Source: Conchocele bisecta
Taxonomy: Eukaryota; Mollusca; Bivalvia; Lucinida; Thyasiridae
Assembly (NCBI GenBank): GCA_029237695.1
Contig: CM055275.1
Span: 7,514,899-7,578,898, forward strand
Length of the DNA stretch: 64,000 bases
Direction: 5' to 3'
In this document: piece by piece, positions 33,884-44,979 of the stretch
Numbering within the stretch: position 1 is the first letter of the stretch
Layout: the number at the start of each line of letters is the position of its first letter
Notes under the pieces: generated by a model
What the model saw: the letters and a program-made list of their open reading frames with translations, nothing else
Databases searched by the model: none
Told to the model about the DNA's origin: nothing
Program-made: the position numbers and the translations under genes

Positions 33884-34482
33884 CTACACACACAGGAAGT
33901 TACATACACAGGAAGTTACATACACAGGAAGCAGGAAGTTACATACACAGGAAGCTACATACACAGGAAGTTACATACACAGGAAGTTACATACACAGGA
34001 AGCAGGAAGTTACATACACAGGAAGCTACATACACAGGAAGTTACATACACAGGAAGGAAGTTACATACACAGGAAGTGTGTAAGTTACATACACAGGAA
34101 GTTACATACACAGGAAGCAGGAAGTTACATACACAGGAAGCAGGAAGCTACATACACAGGAAGTTACATACACAGGAAGTTACATACACAGGAAGCAGGA
34201 AGTTACATACACAGGAAGCTACATACACAGGAATTTACATACACAGGAAGTTACATACACAGGAAGCAGGAAGTTACATACACAGGAAGCTACATACACA
34301 GGAAGGAAGTTACATACACAGGAAGTTACATACACAGGAAGCTACATACACAGGAAGTTACATACACAGGAAGTTACATACACAGGAAGCAGGAAGTTAC
34401 ATACACAGGAAGCTACATACACAGGAAGTTACATACACAGGAAGGAAGTTACATACACAGGAAGTTACATACACAGGAAGTT
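33884..34482. repeat. 16-bp minisatellite, about 600 bp
   Basis: The unit is TTACATACACAGGAAG. Variants carry GCTACATA in place of GTTACATA, and some units have an extra CAG or GAAG. Since 16 is not divisible by 3, three units cycle through all frames, giving a 16-residue periodic peptide in each plus frame. The array ends exactly at a TACGGAGCC terminus. Confidence 0.92.
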
Positions 34483-34561
34483 ACGGAGCCCCGTACGGAG
34501 CCTTGCGTACGGGAAATTCGTGGCTGTAAGAATTTAAACAAAATAAACAACAATTTAACAT

Positions 34562-35069
34562 ACAGTCAAACTTGTGTTAAGAGACCACTCAAGGGAACTG
34601 CCAAAAGTGGTCTCTTAACAGAGGTGGTCTCTTAATAGGGACAGCCATGTGGAGTGGGTACACGGATGATATATAAAAAACAACACAGTGACAACACAGT
34701 AAAGTAATAACATGTATACACATATATGTATGTTTATTAAAGTAATAACATGTACAATGGAAAACATAAGTTTGAATACACTGCAGCTCCATTATAACGC
34801 GGTAGTCGGGGTCCAAGATTTCAAACCGCGATCGAATCCGACCGCGTTATAAAATTTCGCGACATGCACGGGTACTGGTACTGCACGGGTTAATGGTATC
34901 ATTCGCATTTCGGTTACCAACTATTGCGGGAATTCCATTAGCAACGGACCCATATAAAATCATGTCATTTGAACAGAAGTTAAAGTAATTATTAATAATG
35001 CCTATGACATACAAACTTGTATGTATTAATGTATTAAACATACGAGTTATTTATAAAATCATGCTTATT
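34562..35069. repeat. Terminal repeat-like sequences, no gene
   Basis: GTGTTAAGAGACCACTC and AAGTGGTCTCTTAACAGAGG form an inverted pair at 34573-34640. ATTATAACGCGGTAGTCGGG at 34791 is mirrored by ACCGCGTTATAAAATTTCG at 34839. Both are typical of MITE ends in animal genomes. Confidence 0.5.
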
Positions 35070-35744
35070 AGGTGGCAGTCCTCGGGCGATTTGGTTAGTT
35101 TCGAATTTTTCCTATGGGCCTTCTAGTAAATACATAAAAAACACATGTCTGTGGCTTATGAAAATGTTCTACAATTAATTAGCCAACATCATGTGATGTT
35201 TTCCACTGCATAAAACACTTTTTTGCAAAAATATGTGATTTTGCTTGCATCTGTGTCATGCTGGCATGATTTCAGTTGCAGAAGAGTGCGAAACTGCTGC
35301 TCGGAATTTTCGTCCGAAATATTGGCAGCCATTTTATCTGTCAGAAAGGCAGGTCTGCTGCTTGAAAACAAAACGGTCAGTACCAGTACAGACTATGATC
35401 AGTGTGACAAGGTGGGATTGCAGAATTGGTACAATGAGCAAGTATTAGTGCAGTGTCCGCATGGGATATTTGAAATCCATGTTGTGAAATGTGTGTCCGC
35501 GGCCAAATAAATGCAGATATGGGCACATTTTGTGTAAACATAGCAGAGTGCTGACAGCCTGTGCATTATGTCTGAGTTTGCGTTTGTTGTTAACATAGCT
35601 CTTGTACCTATCAGGTAGTAAGTGCATGCATCAAACAGATTATGTGATTATTTGAAGTTAAAATATTCCTAAATTTGTTTCGGCTGGTGTCGCGGGCCCG
35701 AAAAGTCCATAAATTGCCTAAAATGTGTGAGGACTGCCACCTTA
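35070..35744. mobile_element. TAAGGTGGCAGTCCTC MITE, copy 1
   Basis: Inverted ends AGGTGGCAGTCCTC and GAGGACTGCCACCTTA. The 562 bp at 35071-35632 are identical, base for base, to 38071-38632, and the last 63 bp to 38633-38695. Between them copy 1 has 49 bp (35633-35681) that copy 2 lacks. Short overlapping open frames on both strands show no recognisable protein. Confidence 0.85.
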
Positions 35745-36952
35745 AGCAGAAAATGGTGATTCAGAAAATGTCCACAATTGAATTATTTTCTGTGTCAGTT
35801 GTGAGTGTGTCGTATTGCGATCAATACTATTTCAATTTCTATCCAGTTTGTTTTGCTGTCTTCACATAAATTGTCTGTTTACCAAGGGAGGTAATCTTTT
35901 AGAAGCAAAATTGTGAAAATAGATGAAATCTGAATTGTCACCGTGGTCATTTCATTATTCACTCAGGTGTGCAAGTTGGCACGGTTTAAGTCATTTTATC
36001 ATGGTAACGTTCCTCTTGAGCTTGTATTCTGCATATTTTCCACCTTTTTTTTTTTTGTTCTCTTGGTTTACGGAAGGTAATTTACCGTTATTGAACGTTC
36101 AAGCACCCTCCGACAACCTCTGATACCCACGAACATGGCGGTATCATTTTACCAGTCTAAATTATCGGCCGCTGGTACATAAAAACATTAATTTAAGCTT
36201 CCTCAAGAACATTTGGAATCTCTGGCAGTGTAGCTGATGTGGATGTAAGAATAAAGATGGTTATATTGTCACGGCAACTGCCTGTCAAGGCAAACTAAGA
36301 TGCGGCTGTTAGTCTATAGTCCATCGTTGTTATGTATCCAACCCACGTATGACATTGCCTCCACGTATGCATTGTTTCCGCGTATGTCCCAACAAACTGT
36401 GCACAAATCCTGTCCATACATCATACAAATAAGCCCATACCATTGAGAGTAGATGGATCTTTATTCTATACTCTGATTGCTCCAGTCATAGGGGTTACCA
36501 CAGAATTATGTTTACACATAGTGAAATGGCAACTCAAATTTGTTCATTCAGGTTTCTGTATTGATTTCGCACTTTTAGTAACTACATTATGGACTAGTAG
36601 ATGCAAATAGCTTCAACTAGTTGTTCGCAACCAGTGTAGACCCAGATGAGACTGCATATGAAAACGCGAAAGCTTATGTGAGTATTGCACATGTGTCGTA
36701 AAACAACTAGTCACTGCTACTTGCATATACCGGCTGATATTGTTATATTTTGACTGTTCTTGAATTAAATTTGTCCATTTTTGTCTCTGACATCTATTCC
36801 CTCATTATGTATGGCAGAATGGACTGTATGTACTACACATTGCAAACCCTCAATTCAGATACAATGATCCTATTCATATGCATATTCACTGCTTTCATCT
36901 CTTTCATTCTGCTCATTTCCCTTCATTTATGTCGCGTTTCTGTCTGTTTCAG
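35745..36952. other. No supported gene
   Basis: Between the twin MITEs. It includes open frames of 60-130 codons without recognisable domains and a copy of the GATC-type repeat near 36632. Confidence 0.4.
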
Positions 36953-37137
36953 ACGGCCGCAACCTGTACGGAATTGCCTTCGATACTTTGAGTTGCCGCA
37001 CTTACGCGTGTTCATGATCCAGCAGTTCTTGCCAGCTCAGCTTAGTTGTCACTGCCATATTGGGAACATCACCGGTGTTTCACCACCAGTGGACGGGACA
37101 GAAATAGAATTGGAACTCGCTTTTGAGGTGTGTGCAC
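36953..37137 (+). CDS. Candidate internal exon, function unknown
   Basis: A strong acceptor (CGTTTCTGTCTGTTTCAG after a long pyrimidine tract) is followed by a 185-bp stretch open in a single frame, and then a GAG/GTGTGT donor. The peptide reads RRPQPVRNCLRYFELPHLRV and ends GTEIELELAFEV. The other two frames have stops. I do not recognise the protein and cannot find partner exons, so this may be chance. Confidence 0.3.
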
Positions 37138-38068
37138 TATGAAGCCACCTTGCCATCTGCCATAAAAAAATTTTATTTATAACCACTTATCTATAATCAA
37201 ATGGACTATTTTACATCCTAAACATTCTAGACCACCTCTGCCAGACAGTTTAAGACATTGACCAAACTTAGACATTGCGTTTCGTTTCGTTCCGTACAGG
37301 AACTTCATGTTTTAGCCCACCATTTGAACCGTCTCACTGAGATGGTTCAAATGAGGGGTAATTGCACGAATACTTAACCAATGGCTTAATTTCCGTCACG
37401 GAAATCACTTGTAGCCAATTCTGACTTACAGGTGCTAAGAGCTGTTTGTATGGCAGGGGTACATTTATTTTGTATGCCAGTTACCAGTTACCATACTTCC
37501 CTTAATCTGAGAGCCACTGCAACGTGAATGGCGCACTGGTCTAGATACTTTAATACCAGATGGACGAGTCGTTAAATCATCTGATAGTGATTCCAGTTCA
37601 TCAATGTGACATGGCAGTTCACAAGTAAAGCTTCCAACAGACTTTGTGAGCATGTACAAGGGAACAGATGAGCAATTTTAAGGCTGCAGATCCTGTTGAT
37701 CAGTGTTTTTGCTCGTTTTGCTCGTACGGTGAACTTGCCACATGTGAAAGTGACATGAATCTTCCTCAAAGTGACATAGTTGCATGTTTTGGTGTTTTCT
37801 TGCATCTATTCCTCAACCAGTGGAAGAAATGGACAGTGTGAAAGTCATCTCTGTCTTCTGTAATTCCATTTTCAGCACATGTGGGCAGTGCTGGAAAGGC
37901 GGCGCTTTAAATGCTGAATTTGTCCGCAAGCGGGTCTTGAGCAAAAATTCTCACTGCGGGCTTAACAGGTCACTTGGGCTACAATAATTTGCATGGTTTT
38001 GCTTGAAATTGATGTCTTTCCATGTGGCAGTGACGTGAGCGGGTACAATTTTTGAAAAAAAAGTTCTT
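37138..38068. other. No supported gene
   Basis: Contains a short GTGACCACTCATTTGAACC-type hairpin near 37319-37350. No exon chain is evident on either strand. Confidence 0.4.
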
Positions 38069-38695
38069 AAGGTGGCAGTCCTCGGGCGATTTGGTTAGTT
38101 TCGAATTTTTCCTATGGGCCTTCTAGTAAATACATAAAAAACACATGTCTGTGGCTTATGAAAATGTTCTACAATTAATTAGCCAACATCATGTGATGTT
38201 TTCCACTGCATAAAACACTTTTTTGCAAAAATATGTGATTTTGCTTGCATCTGTGTCATGCTGGCATGATTTCAGTTGCAGAAGAGTGCGAAACTGCTGC
38301 TCGGAATTTTCGTCCGAAATATTGGCAGCCATTTTATCTGTCAGAAAGGCAGGTCTGCTGCTTGAAAACAAAACGGTCAGTACCAGTACAGACTATGATC
38401 AGTGTGACAAGGTGGGATTGCAGAATTGGTACAATGAGCAAGTATTAGTGCAGTGTCCGCATGGGATATTTGAAATCCATGTTGTGAAATGTGTGTCCGC
38501 GGCCAAATAAATGCAGATATGGGCACATTTTGTGTAAACATAGCAGAGTGCTGACAGCCTGTGCATTATGTCTGAGTTTGCGTTTGTTGTTAACATAGCT
38601 CTTGTACCTATCAGGTAGTAAGTGCATGCATCGGCTGGTGTCGCGGGCCCGAAAAGTCCATAAATTGCCTAAAATGTGTGAGGACTGCCACCTTA
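38069..38695. mobile_element. TAAGGTGGCAGTCCTC MITE, copy 2
   Basis: As copy 1, with perfect 16-bp inverted ends TAAGGTGGCAGTCCTC / GAGGACTGCCACCTTA and lacking 49 bp near its right end. The lost segment in copy 1 is bounded by TC dinucleotides, which fits slippage or a simple deletion. Confidence 0.88.
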
Positions 38696-39279
38696 CGTTG
38701 TATAGTGCTCGCGATAGACAGACGCTTATTACAATGTATACTACTCGCGATCAACAGACGCTTAAACGGATTAATTGATAATAAATAATGCCTATGGTCA
38801 CGTGTCCTGCCTATTCATGCGGTTGATACGTGCATAATCTCAGGATGTGGGGTCACGTGATCTATTGTTTACGCTGCAAGTCATATTGATGAATGAAATT
38901 TACGATTTAAGCGAGATTGCCTTGGGCTGCAGTGTAAACAATAGACCACGTTATCCCATACCCAGACCCAGATAATGCTGAAACACCAGTCTATTTATAG
39001 AACGCTAAATACACGTTTTATTTTGTGGATTATAGCCACCGCTTATAGCCGTGTTTCGGAGAGTGTTTTCATGGCCCCGCTGACAGTCGCCGACGGTCGT
39101 TAAACGCGTCGTATTTTGACGAAATGGGCCGTATTTATACGGTCGCTGGTCGCAGACAGCAGGTGGTCGTTCATTGCAAGTACGTTATTATGGGAAATTC
39201 GTCGGGCGGGATTCAAACCGGTCGCTTTATACAGCAGGTGGTCGTTTATTACAAGTGGTCGTAAGCACAAGTTCGACTG
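38696..39279. repeat. Right part of the 5.3-kb block
   Basis: Repeated GGTCGTTTATT/ACAAG and CAGCAGGTGGTCGTT phrases (39160-39260) and an inverted pair GTGTAAACAATAGACCACGT / CACGTGATCTATTGTTTACG near 38850-38950. No coding sequence. Confidence 0.5.
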
Positions 39280-39741
39280 TACATTCTAACATGGGTATTT
39301 CCTACGGAGCCCCGCAGGGGACATGGATTGTTTTTATTAATTCGTTCCCACGAAATAGCAATTAGTTCCCTCAATTTAACAATTTGTTCCTTCGAATTTA
39401 ACAATTCGTTCCCACGAAATAATAATTGTTATATCGTGGGAACGAATTCTTAATTCGAGGGAACGAATTGTTAAATTAAGGGGACGATTTGTTATATCGT
39501 GGGAACGAATTCTTAATACGAGGGAACACATTGTTAATTCGAGGAAACGAATTGCTATATCGTGGGAACGAATTGTTAATTCGAGGGAACGAATTGTTAA
39601 ATTCGAAGGAACGAATTGTTAAATTCGAAGGAACAAATTGTTAAATTGAGGGAACTAATTGCTATTTCGTGGGAACGAATTAATAAAAACAATCCATGTC
39701 CCCTGCGGGGCTCCGTAGGAAATACCCATGTTAGAATGTAT
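39280..39741. mobile_element. Palindromic TACGGAGCC MITE with extended arms
   Basis: The usual TACGGAGCCCCGCAGGGGAC termini are preceded and followed by a further inverted 22 bp (TACATTCTAACATGGGTATT), so the whole 462 bp is one palindrome. The interior is the ACGAATTGTTA array. Confidence 0.85.
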
Positions 39742-39802
39742 GTTAAATTGTTGTTTATTTTGTTTAAATTCTTACAGCCACGAAGTTCCCGTACGCAAGG
39801 CT

Positions 39803-41668
39803 AATTTCAAAATTTTAAAATACCGATACATACTGGCAAACACTGCAGATCCTGATGAGACGGATTGCTACATACAAGCCGGCTCATCTGGATCTACATT
39901 GTTTGCAAATGTTGGCTTTTCGGTATTTGAGGTTGAAAGGTGTAAATCTTACGAAAGTGAATGCGCAACAGAAAACATAATAATATCAGCCATTGTAAAG
40001 CGAACGGGTAACCGGAGCGAAACGATCCGACACCTTGTAAAGATGAAATTGAATATAGCAATATGCAGCAGATGGCAGAAAAATAAATAATTGTAAAACT
40101 ATGAATATCCTCTATTTATGTTTCTGCCAGCTACTGCATATTGCTATATTTTATTTTTTATATACCGCTCTGTTGAATCTTATATGTCACAGAAACGAAT
40201 ATACTAGCCGAATTCGGCCGAATACATCACAAACCGAAAATCTCACCCAAATATTTTTCACTTTTTTTCACTTTTTGGTACGAATATGTCACACAATTGC
40301 AAATTTCAAACTTGACCGAATATGGTCATATCATTATCAAATCGAATGTCTCGACAAGACGATCACTTTGGAACATTTATTGTCGAAATCGGATCATTAC
40401 GTAATCCAAGATGATCGCCGAAAGGTGAAAAGGTCATTATTTTATTTGAGATTTCAAACGTCTTATTTTAATGAACCGCCGGGCTGATATTGGAAAAAAA
40501 CTTCGCAGTTATGGTCCGTGGGTGAAGACGTTTCATATTGTTAAAATGGAGATCATCGCATAATCCAAAATGTATGTCAAATTTTTAAAAAACTTCTCAC
40601 GAACCGCCGTCGATGACACTTGATAGGAATGATCGATAGTTAACGCTGTTTCAGATTTGTTAAAATGGTGGCCCCTGGGTCAAGAAAGGGCGGGCCGGAG
40701 GGGTCAAGTACATGTATGGGTCAAATTTCAGATTTTACCTTTATGATCATGTCATAGATCAACTCAAAGGTATCGACAAGACGACCACTCTGGAGCATTT
40801 TTGGTCTACATCGGATAATTACATAATTTAAGATGACCGCCCGCTGAAAGTTTATCAGTGATTTCAAGCGTCTGTTCCTTGTGCATCTGACTGTCTGTTA
40901 TATATACAGTTTATCATGTATTCATATTTGTTCTGCATCACATTTGTTAATGCTGTTTTATAAGCATTTTACTGTTTACATTGTTCTCAATGTTTATGTT
41001 TCAAGCCAACTATTACTATGGTGGACAGAACAATGTTGATGGTATATATTGGAAAGTCTTAGGTGCGCAGAATCAGCCGACACCATTGGACATGTAATAG
41101 ACAGTCTGGACCATTTCTGACTTACTTTATAATTTGGATAATAATTTCAGGTGAGCGAAGCAGGCCAATTTGGGCCTCTAGTTATATTTCTTTTTGATCT
41201 CCATGTCTGTGATATAGAGTCTATCGCGTGAAATAACAGTAACTAAATATAAAGCATTATGGTACAAATTGTTAACCGATGGTCAGTTTCGCCTGTTCAA
41301 TATTTACATGTCCAATACACTTTACATAATATCATAATGTTCCAATCATTGGGTGTTCTATTTAGATGATAAAAATGAGATCAGCTTTAGATTTTAAAAG
41401 CATATTTTATGATCAGTCATTGAGTCAATGTATAATATTCCCGCACCACTCCCCTCCGAGTAGCGGAGCTTTATCTGTGCATACTGGGCATACACATGGG
41501 CTTTAACCGCCGATGATGTCCCGCACTGCGGTGACATTACAGGTTCTTTAAATGTTGCTATAAATGTGCTGCGACGTTCACCAACCAAATGGCCCTGCAC
41601 TGCGGGGCATTTTATCGGGACATCTAATGGATTTAACAGCATAATTATTTAAATTCCCTCTATTTCTC
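39803..41668. other. No gene; diverged duplicate inside
   Basis: The segment at about 40345-40520 (TCTCGACAAGACGATCACTT, GAACATTTATTGTCGAAATC) has a diverged copy at 40750-40870. A GATC-type repeat lies at 39838-39910. Open frames at 39728-40090 and 40101-40487 run through these repeats and are not called. Confidence 0.45.
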
Positions 41669-41735
41669 GGGGTGGGGGGGGGGTGGGGGGGGGGGGGGGG
41701 GGGGATGGGACGATGCGGGGGGAGGGGGGCTGGGG
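41669..41735. repeat. Poly-G tract
   Basis: Runs of up to about 19 G separated by single T or A bases; it could form G-quadruplex on the plus strand. Confidence 0.9.
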
Positions 41736-41965
41736 GCGAATGTGAAGCGGGTATTTAGTACTATTTACACAGATATTATGGCATCATTTTCAGACATATT
41801 TTACCTTCGAATGCATGCATGACCCTTTAAACTGTGACCTTGCGGAATGCATCATCACTATCATAAGCTGGGTGTCATTTTAAAAGATGCATATGCTTAT
41901 TCGGCTTTACGTAAATATACAAATACAAAAGGCATGACCTAATGTATTTATGTAAGACCGTGAAA

Positions 41966-42184
41966 AAGGCACTCACACTCAGCCTTTTTCACGGTCTTAC
42001 ATACCGGCATCGTGCGATAGCAGAATGAACTAGCTAGGTTAAATTAACCGCCCCATTGCCTCCTTCATTTAATGCACATATTTCGACTGTATGGCAGATA
42101 TTTGTAAATTCGGAAACAAACTGGCATTGGCCTGCGATTTTTGGGCTCAAATGCCCGGGTTTGGAAGGTACTCGAGCCAACTCA
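41966..42184. repeat. Dispersed repeat, paired with 10353-10580
   Basis: Begins ACTCACACTCAGCCTTTTTC and ends near CTCGAGCCAACTC. Just before it, ACCGTGAAAAAGGCACTC forms a small hairpin with the repeat's start. Confidence 0.75.
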
Positions 42185-42891
42185 TACCCTTAAATATAAT
42201 ATAATAAAAACACTCGTATTTTTTAGAACTGGTGGAATAGTGACACAATTATATAGTTATTTAATTCATATAAAGAACATTACAAATGTCACAATGGTCC
42301 AGGTCGTGTTACTGGTGACACGAGTGTGTCATAGATGTCCAGGTAAAGCAAGTGTACAAGTATTGAAGGAATCCTTCAAGTAATATTGAAGATATGACAT
42401 GATGGAGAAACTGGGACAAAGTTTTCGACGCAAATTTACACGGACGTACGTACGGACGGACGGACGTACGGACGGAACCTCAGGAACAAAGAAATATGCC
42501 ACCCTTGCTATAGCATAGGGGGCATAAAACACATTTTTTATGTAAAATGTAATAACATACCTTTAGCCCATCCAACACTACACACCTATATACTGGTGTT
42601 TGCAAACAGTGTAGATCCAGATGAGCCGGTTCGTAACGAACCAATTCTGTGACAAACCAATACTGAGCATCCTAGATCAAGGCGTTCTCGAGTTATAGAG
42701 CGGCAACTGTTTTATTGTCTAAACTCACCGCGATTTTGACCTTTGACACACTGTAGTCAAGTCAAATTGGTCATACACTGGTCGTTACTGACATGCATAC
42801 CAAGTTTGTATGTCAAGATTATTTTGAGCGCAAACCAAATCGCTAACCGACGGACAGACGATAAGCGCCATAACATGATACGCCCCTAGTG
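42185..42891. other. No gene; short repeat pieces
   Basis: Contains an ACTCGTATTTTTTAGAACTGG fragment of the TTAA MITE (42212-42285), a CGGACGTACGTACGGACGGA tract at 42440-42475 and a partial GATC hairpin at 42600-42640. Confidence 0.5.
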
Positions 42892-43000
42892 CTGTCTGAA
42901 ATAGCTCAGTGGGTAGAGCATCGGACTCCGGATCGGGAGACCCCGAGTTAGAATCCCGCCACTGGTCGATTCGGCGTTTCCTTGGGCAAGACAAGACACG
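42892..43000 (+). repeat. tRNA-derived SINE-like element
   Basis: GAAATAGCTCAGTGGGTAGA is an RNA polymerase III A box and GAGTTAGAATCCC a B box, spaced as in tRNA genes. The acceptor stem does not close and the anticodon arm is imperfect, so it is not a tRNA gene. The following TTTCCTTGGGCAAGACAAG resembles the conserved body segment of some animal SINEs. The 3' end is uncertain. Confidence 0.7.
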
Positions 43001-43936
43001 TTCGTGATAGCCTAGTCCTATCGGACGGGGACTTAAATAGTCGGTATCGACATGCAAGGTCATCGAGCCAGTGTCGTCGTTAAATCAAAGCATTTACATT
43101 TATCTTGTCTGCATGCGTGGCATGACTTTCAAATAACCCGGTGAATATGCCTGCTCTATTCTGTTTTATTTTATCGCACTGTTATCCCCCATTCGAATGT
43201 TCATGTGACATATTCGTCTGGACAATATTTTATTAATTTTTGTTCGAGTTTTTGTAACATGTGACACATTCGTTTTTGTTGCAAGGGGTAGTGATGCCAA
43301 ACATAAACGTCACACATTTGTCTGATGTATTCGTACGTATTCTTCACCTTGTGTGACGCATTCGCACGAATATATATTCGTTTCTGTGACATATAAGTTT
43401 CAACACCGCTCCATGGAAATTAGCAGTTTTTTTAGACTGTATACGGTAATCAATGTGTATTTGCAGCCTATTTTGCGCTGTTTTCCCGAACATAGATTTT
43501 ATGAATATAAATAGCGGAAATAGTCGTATTTTCACCGGAAGTTGTTTATTTCATCGATGAGAACATATGACTTTTATTTACATCGTATAACTATGTATTT
43601 CATGGGTAGGTATATCAAAAATAATGTAAAAGTAAAATTGTGAGTTATGAAACTATACACCAAAATATGTTGTTTCGGAACGAACCATTAATTGTATAAG
43701 CACATCACCACACACTGAATGTGTACGGATCGGTAAACGTAGCGATCCCACTTACTTAATATGACGATACGAGGACCGCGGAACCTTTTTGTTCATGATT
43801 TTTTGAAAAACATAATAAAAAATAACAATGTGTTTTCATCATGGCTCTGTGTAAACTTGGTGTAACTGACGTTGACGATACAAGGACTGCTGGGTTGTTT
43901 AGCTTTTCACAGATATCGAAACATTCTTATCAGATG
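43001..43936. other. No gene; old repeat pieces
   Basis: ATTCGTACGTATTC and related TGTGACATATTCGT strings repeat in 43200-43400. The block at 43390-43480 is the inverse of 11920-12020. Confidence 0.45.
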
Positions 43937-44294
43937 ATAATTCCAGCACAAACATATTTACACAATTCCCTAACATTTGATTGGCTCGTAGCAAGTCTAT
44001 GTCCAAAATTTATATTCCAGTAAACTCCCACGCCGAACTACTTTCCGTAACCGTGAGGCGCAGTTAAAATAATTCGTAAGAAAACGGAAAATACACATTT
44101 TCTTGATGAATTTATTTCAAATTCTGGAATTATAAGGAATTAATGGCCTTTTTGTGGAATTTATCGGGGATATAAACTTGGAAAAGTCGGGGGAATACTG
44201 GACGAGGCCTTCCGGCCTTCGTCCAGTATTCCCGCGACTTTTCCAAGTTTATACCCAGATAAATTCCACAAAAAGGCCTTTCATTCCTATAATC
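43937..44294. repeat. Fold-back repeat, paired with 17494-17850
   Basis: CTAACATTTGATTGGCTCGT to the hairpin with GGGGGAATACTGGACGAGGC on one arm and GTCCAGTATTCCCGCGACTT on the other. High identity to the other copy. Confidence 0.85.
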
Positions 44295-44466
44295 TATCTT
44301 GTTGGGTTAACATAGAGACAGCCCCGTGGATTCTAGTGACGTCATATATATATTATGATATCATATGACGTCATATATCTTCAAGTAAACCACTTTACAC
44401 AGGGCCATGATGAAAACACATTTTTAATTTTGTATAGTTTTTTCAAAAAATCCTGATATGCCCCTT

Positions 44467-44765
44467 TAAAGGTACACTCCCACCTAGTACACGCCCACAC
44501 GCCCACCTAGTACACGCCCACCTAGTACACGCCCACACGGCCACCTAGTACACGCCCACCTAGTCCCACCTAGTACACGCCCACCTAGTACACGCCCACC
44601 CCACCTAGTACACGCCCACCCCACCTAGTACACGCCCATCTAGTCCCAACTAATACACGCCCACCTAGTACACGCCCACCCCACCTAGTACACGCCCACC
44701 TAGTACACGCCAACCAATACACGCCCACCAAGTACACGTAGCTAGTACGCGCCCACCTAGTAGGA
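44467..44765. repeat. 15-bp minisatellite grown from a TTAA MITE end
   Basis: The unit is GTACACGCCCACCTA. The array begins TTTAAAGGTACACTCCCACC and leaves as CACCTAGTAGGAACACATGT then TCTTTATAAT, that is, within the normal TTAA MITE terminus GGTACATGCCCACTCAGTAG followed by GCACAACATGTTCTTTATA. The unit equals the terminus between its two GTA trinucleotides. Confidence 0.85.
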
Positions 44766-44979
44766 ACACATGTTCTTTATAATGTATGAGTTAAATAAGT
44801 GTATAATTATAATTATTGGTGTAGTGATTTTTTGTTTTGTTCTTTCAATACTGATTGTCTGTACGAGTATCTTTGTATGCAGTTAGAAAAGAGTAATACA
44901 AATAGATTTAAAACGTTTGTATTTTGTTTTTTATTTTGTCAAAATGATAGTTATTTTCTTTAGGCAAAATGCGCCTCCA
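44766..44979. other. AT-rich spacer, no gene
   Basis: Continues the TTAA MITE sequence for about 40 bp (AGTTAAATAAGTGTATAATT) and then unassigned sequence. Confidence 0.5.

Larger units (their letters stand above)
34494..39802. mobile_element. 5.3-kb block bounded by long inverted repeats
   Basis: The left end reads TACGGAGCCTTGCGTACGGG, then GGCTGTAAGAATTTAAACAA, then TACAGTCAAACTTGTG. The inverse of the first two is at the right end (39742-39802) and TACAGTCGAACTTGTG in inverse is at about 39265-39281. The two parts of the right arm are separated by the palindromic MITE at 39280-39741, which therefore inserted later. The TACGGAGCC head is that of the small MITEs in this window. No transposase was recognised inside. 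Confidence 0.55.

Noticed and set aside
33781..34635. A 284-codon open frame with periodic peptide
   Set aside because: It is created by a 16-bp minisatellite that lacks stops in all plus frames; there is no independent coding evidence.
39728..40487. Open frames of 120 and 128 codons
   Set aside because: They run through dispersed repeats and a MITE end, with no recognisable protein.
42892..42970. A tRNA gene
   Set aside because: A and B boxes are present, but the acceptor stem does not pair and the body continues into SINE-type sequence.
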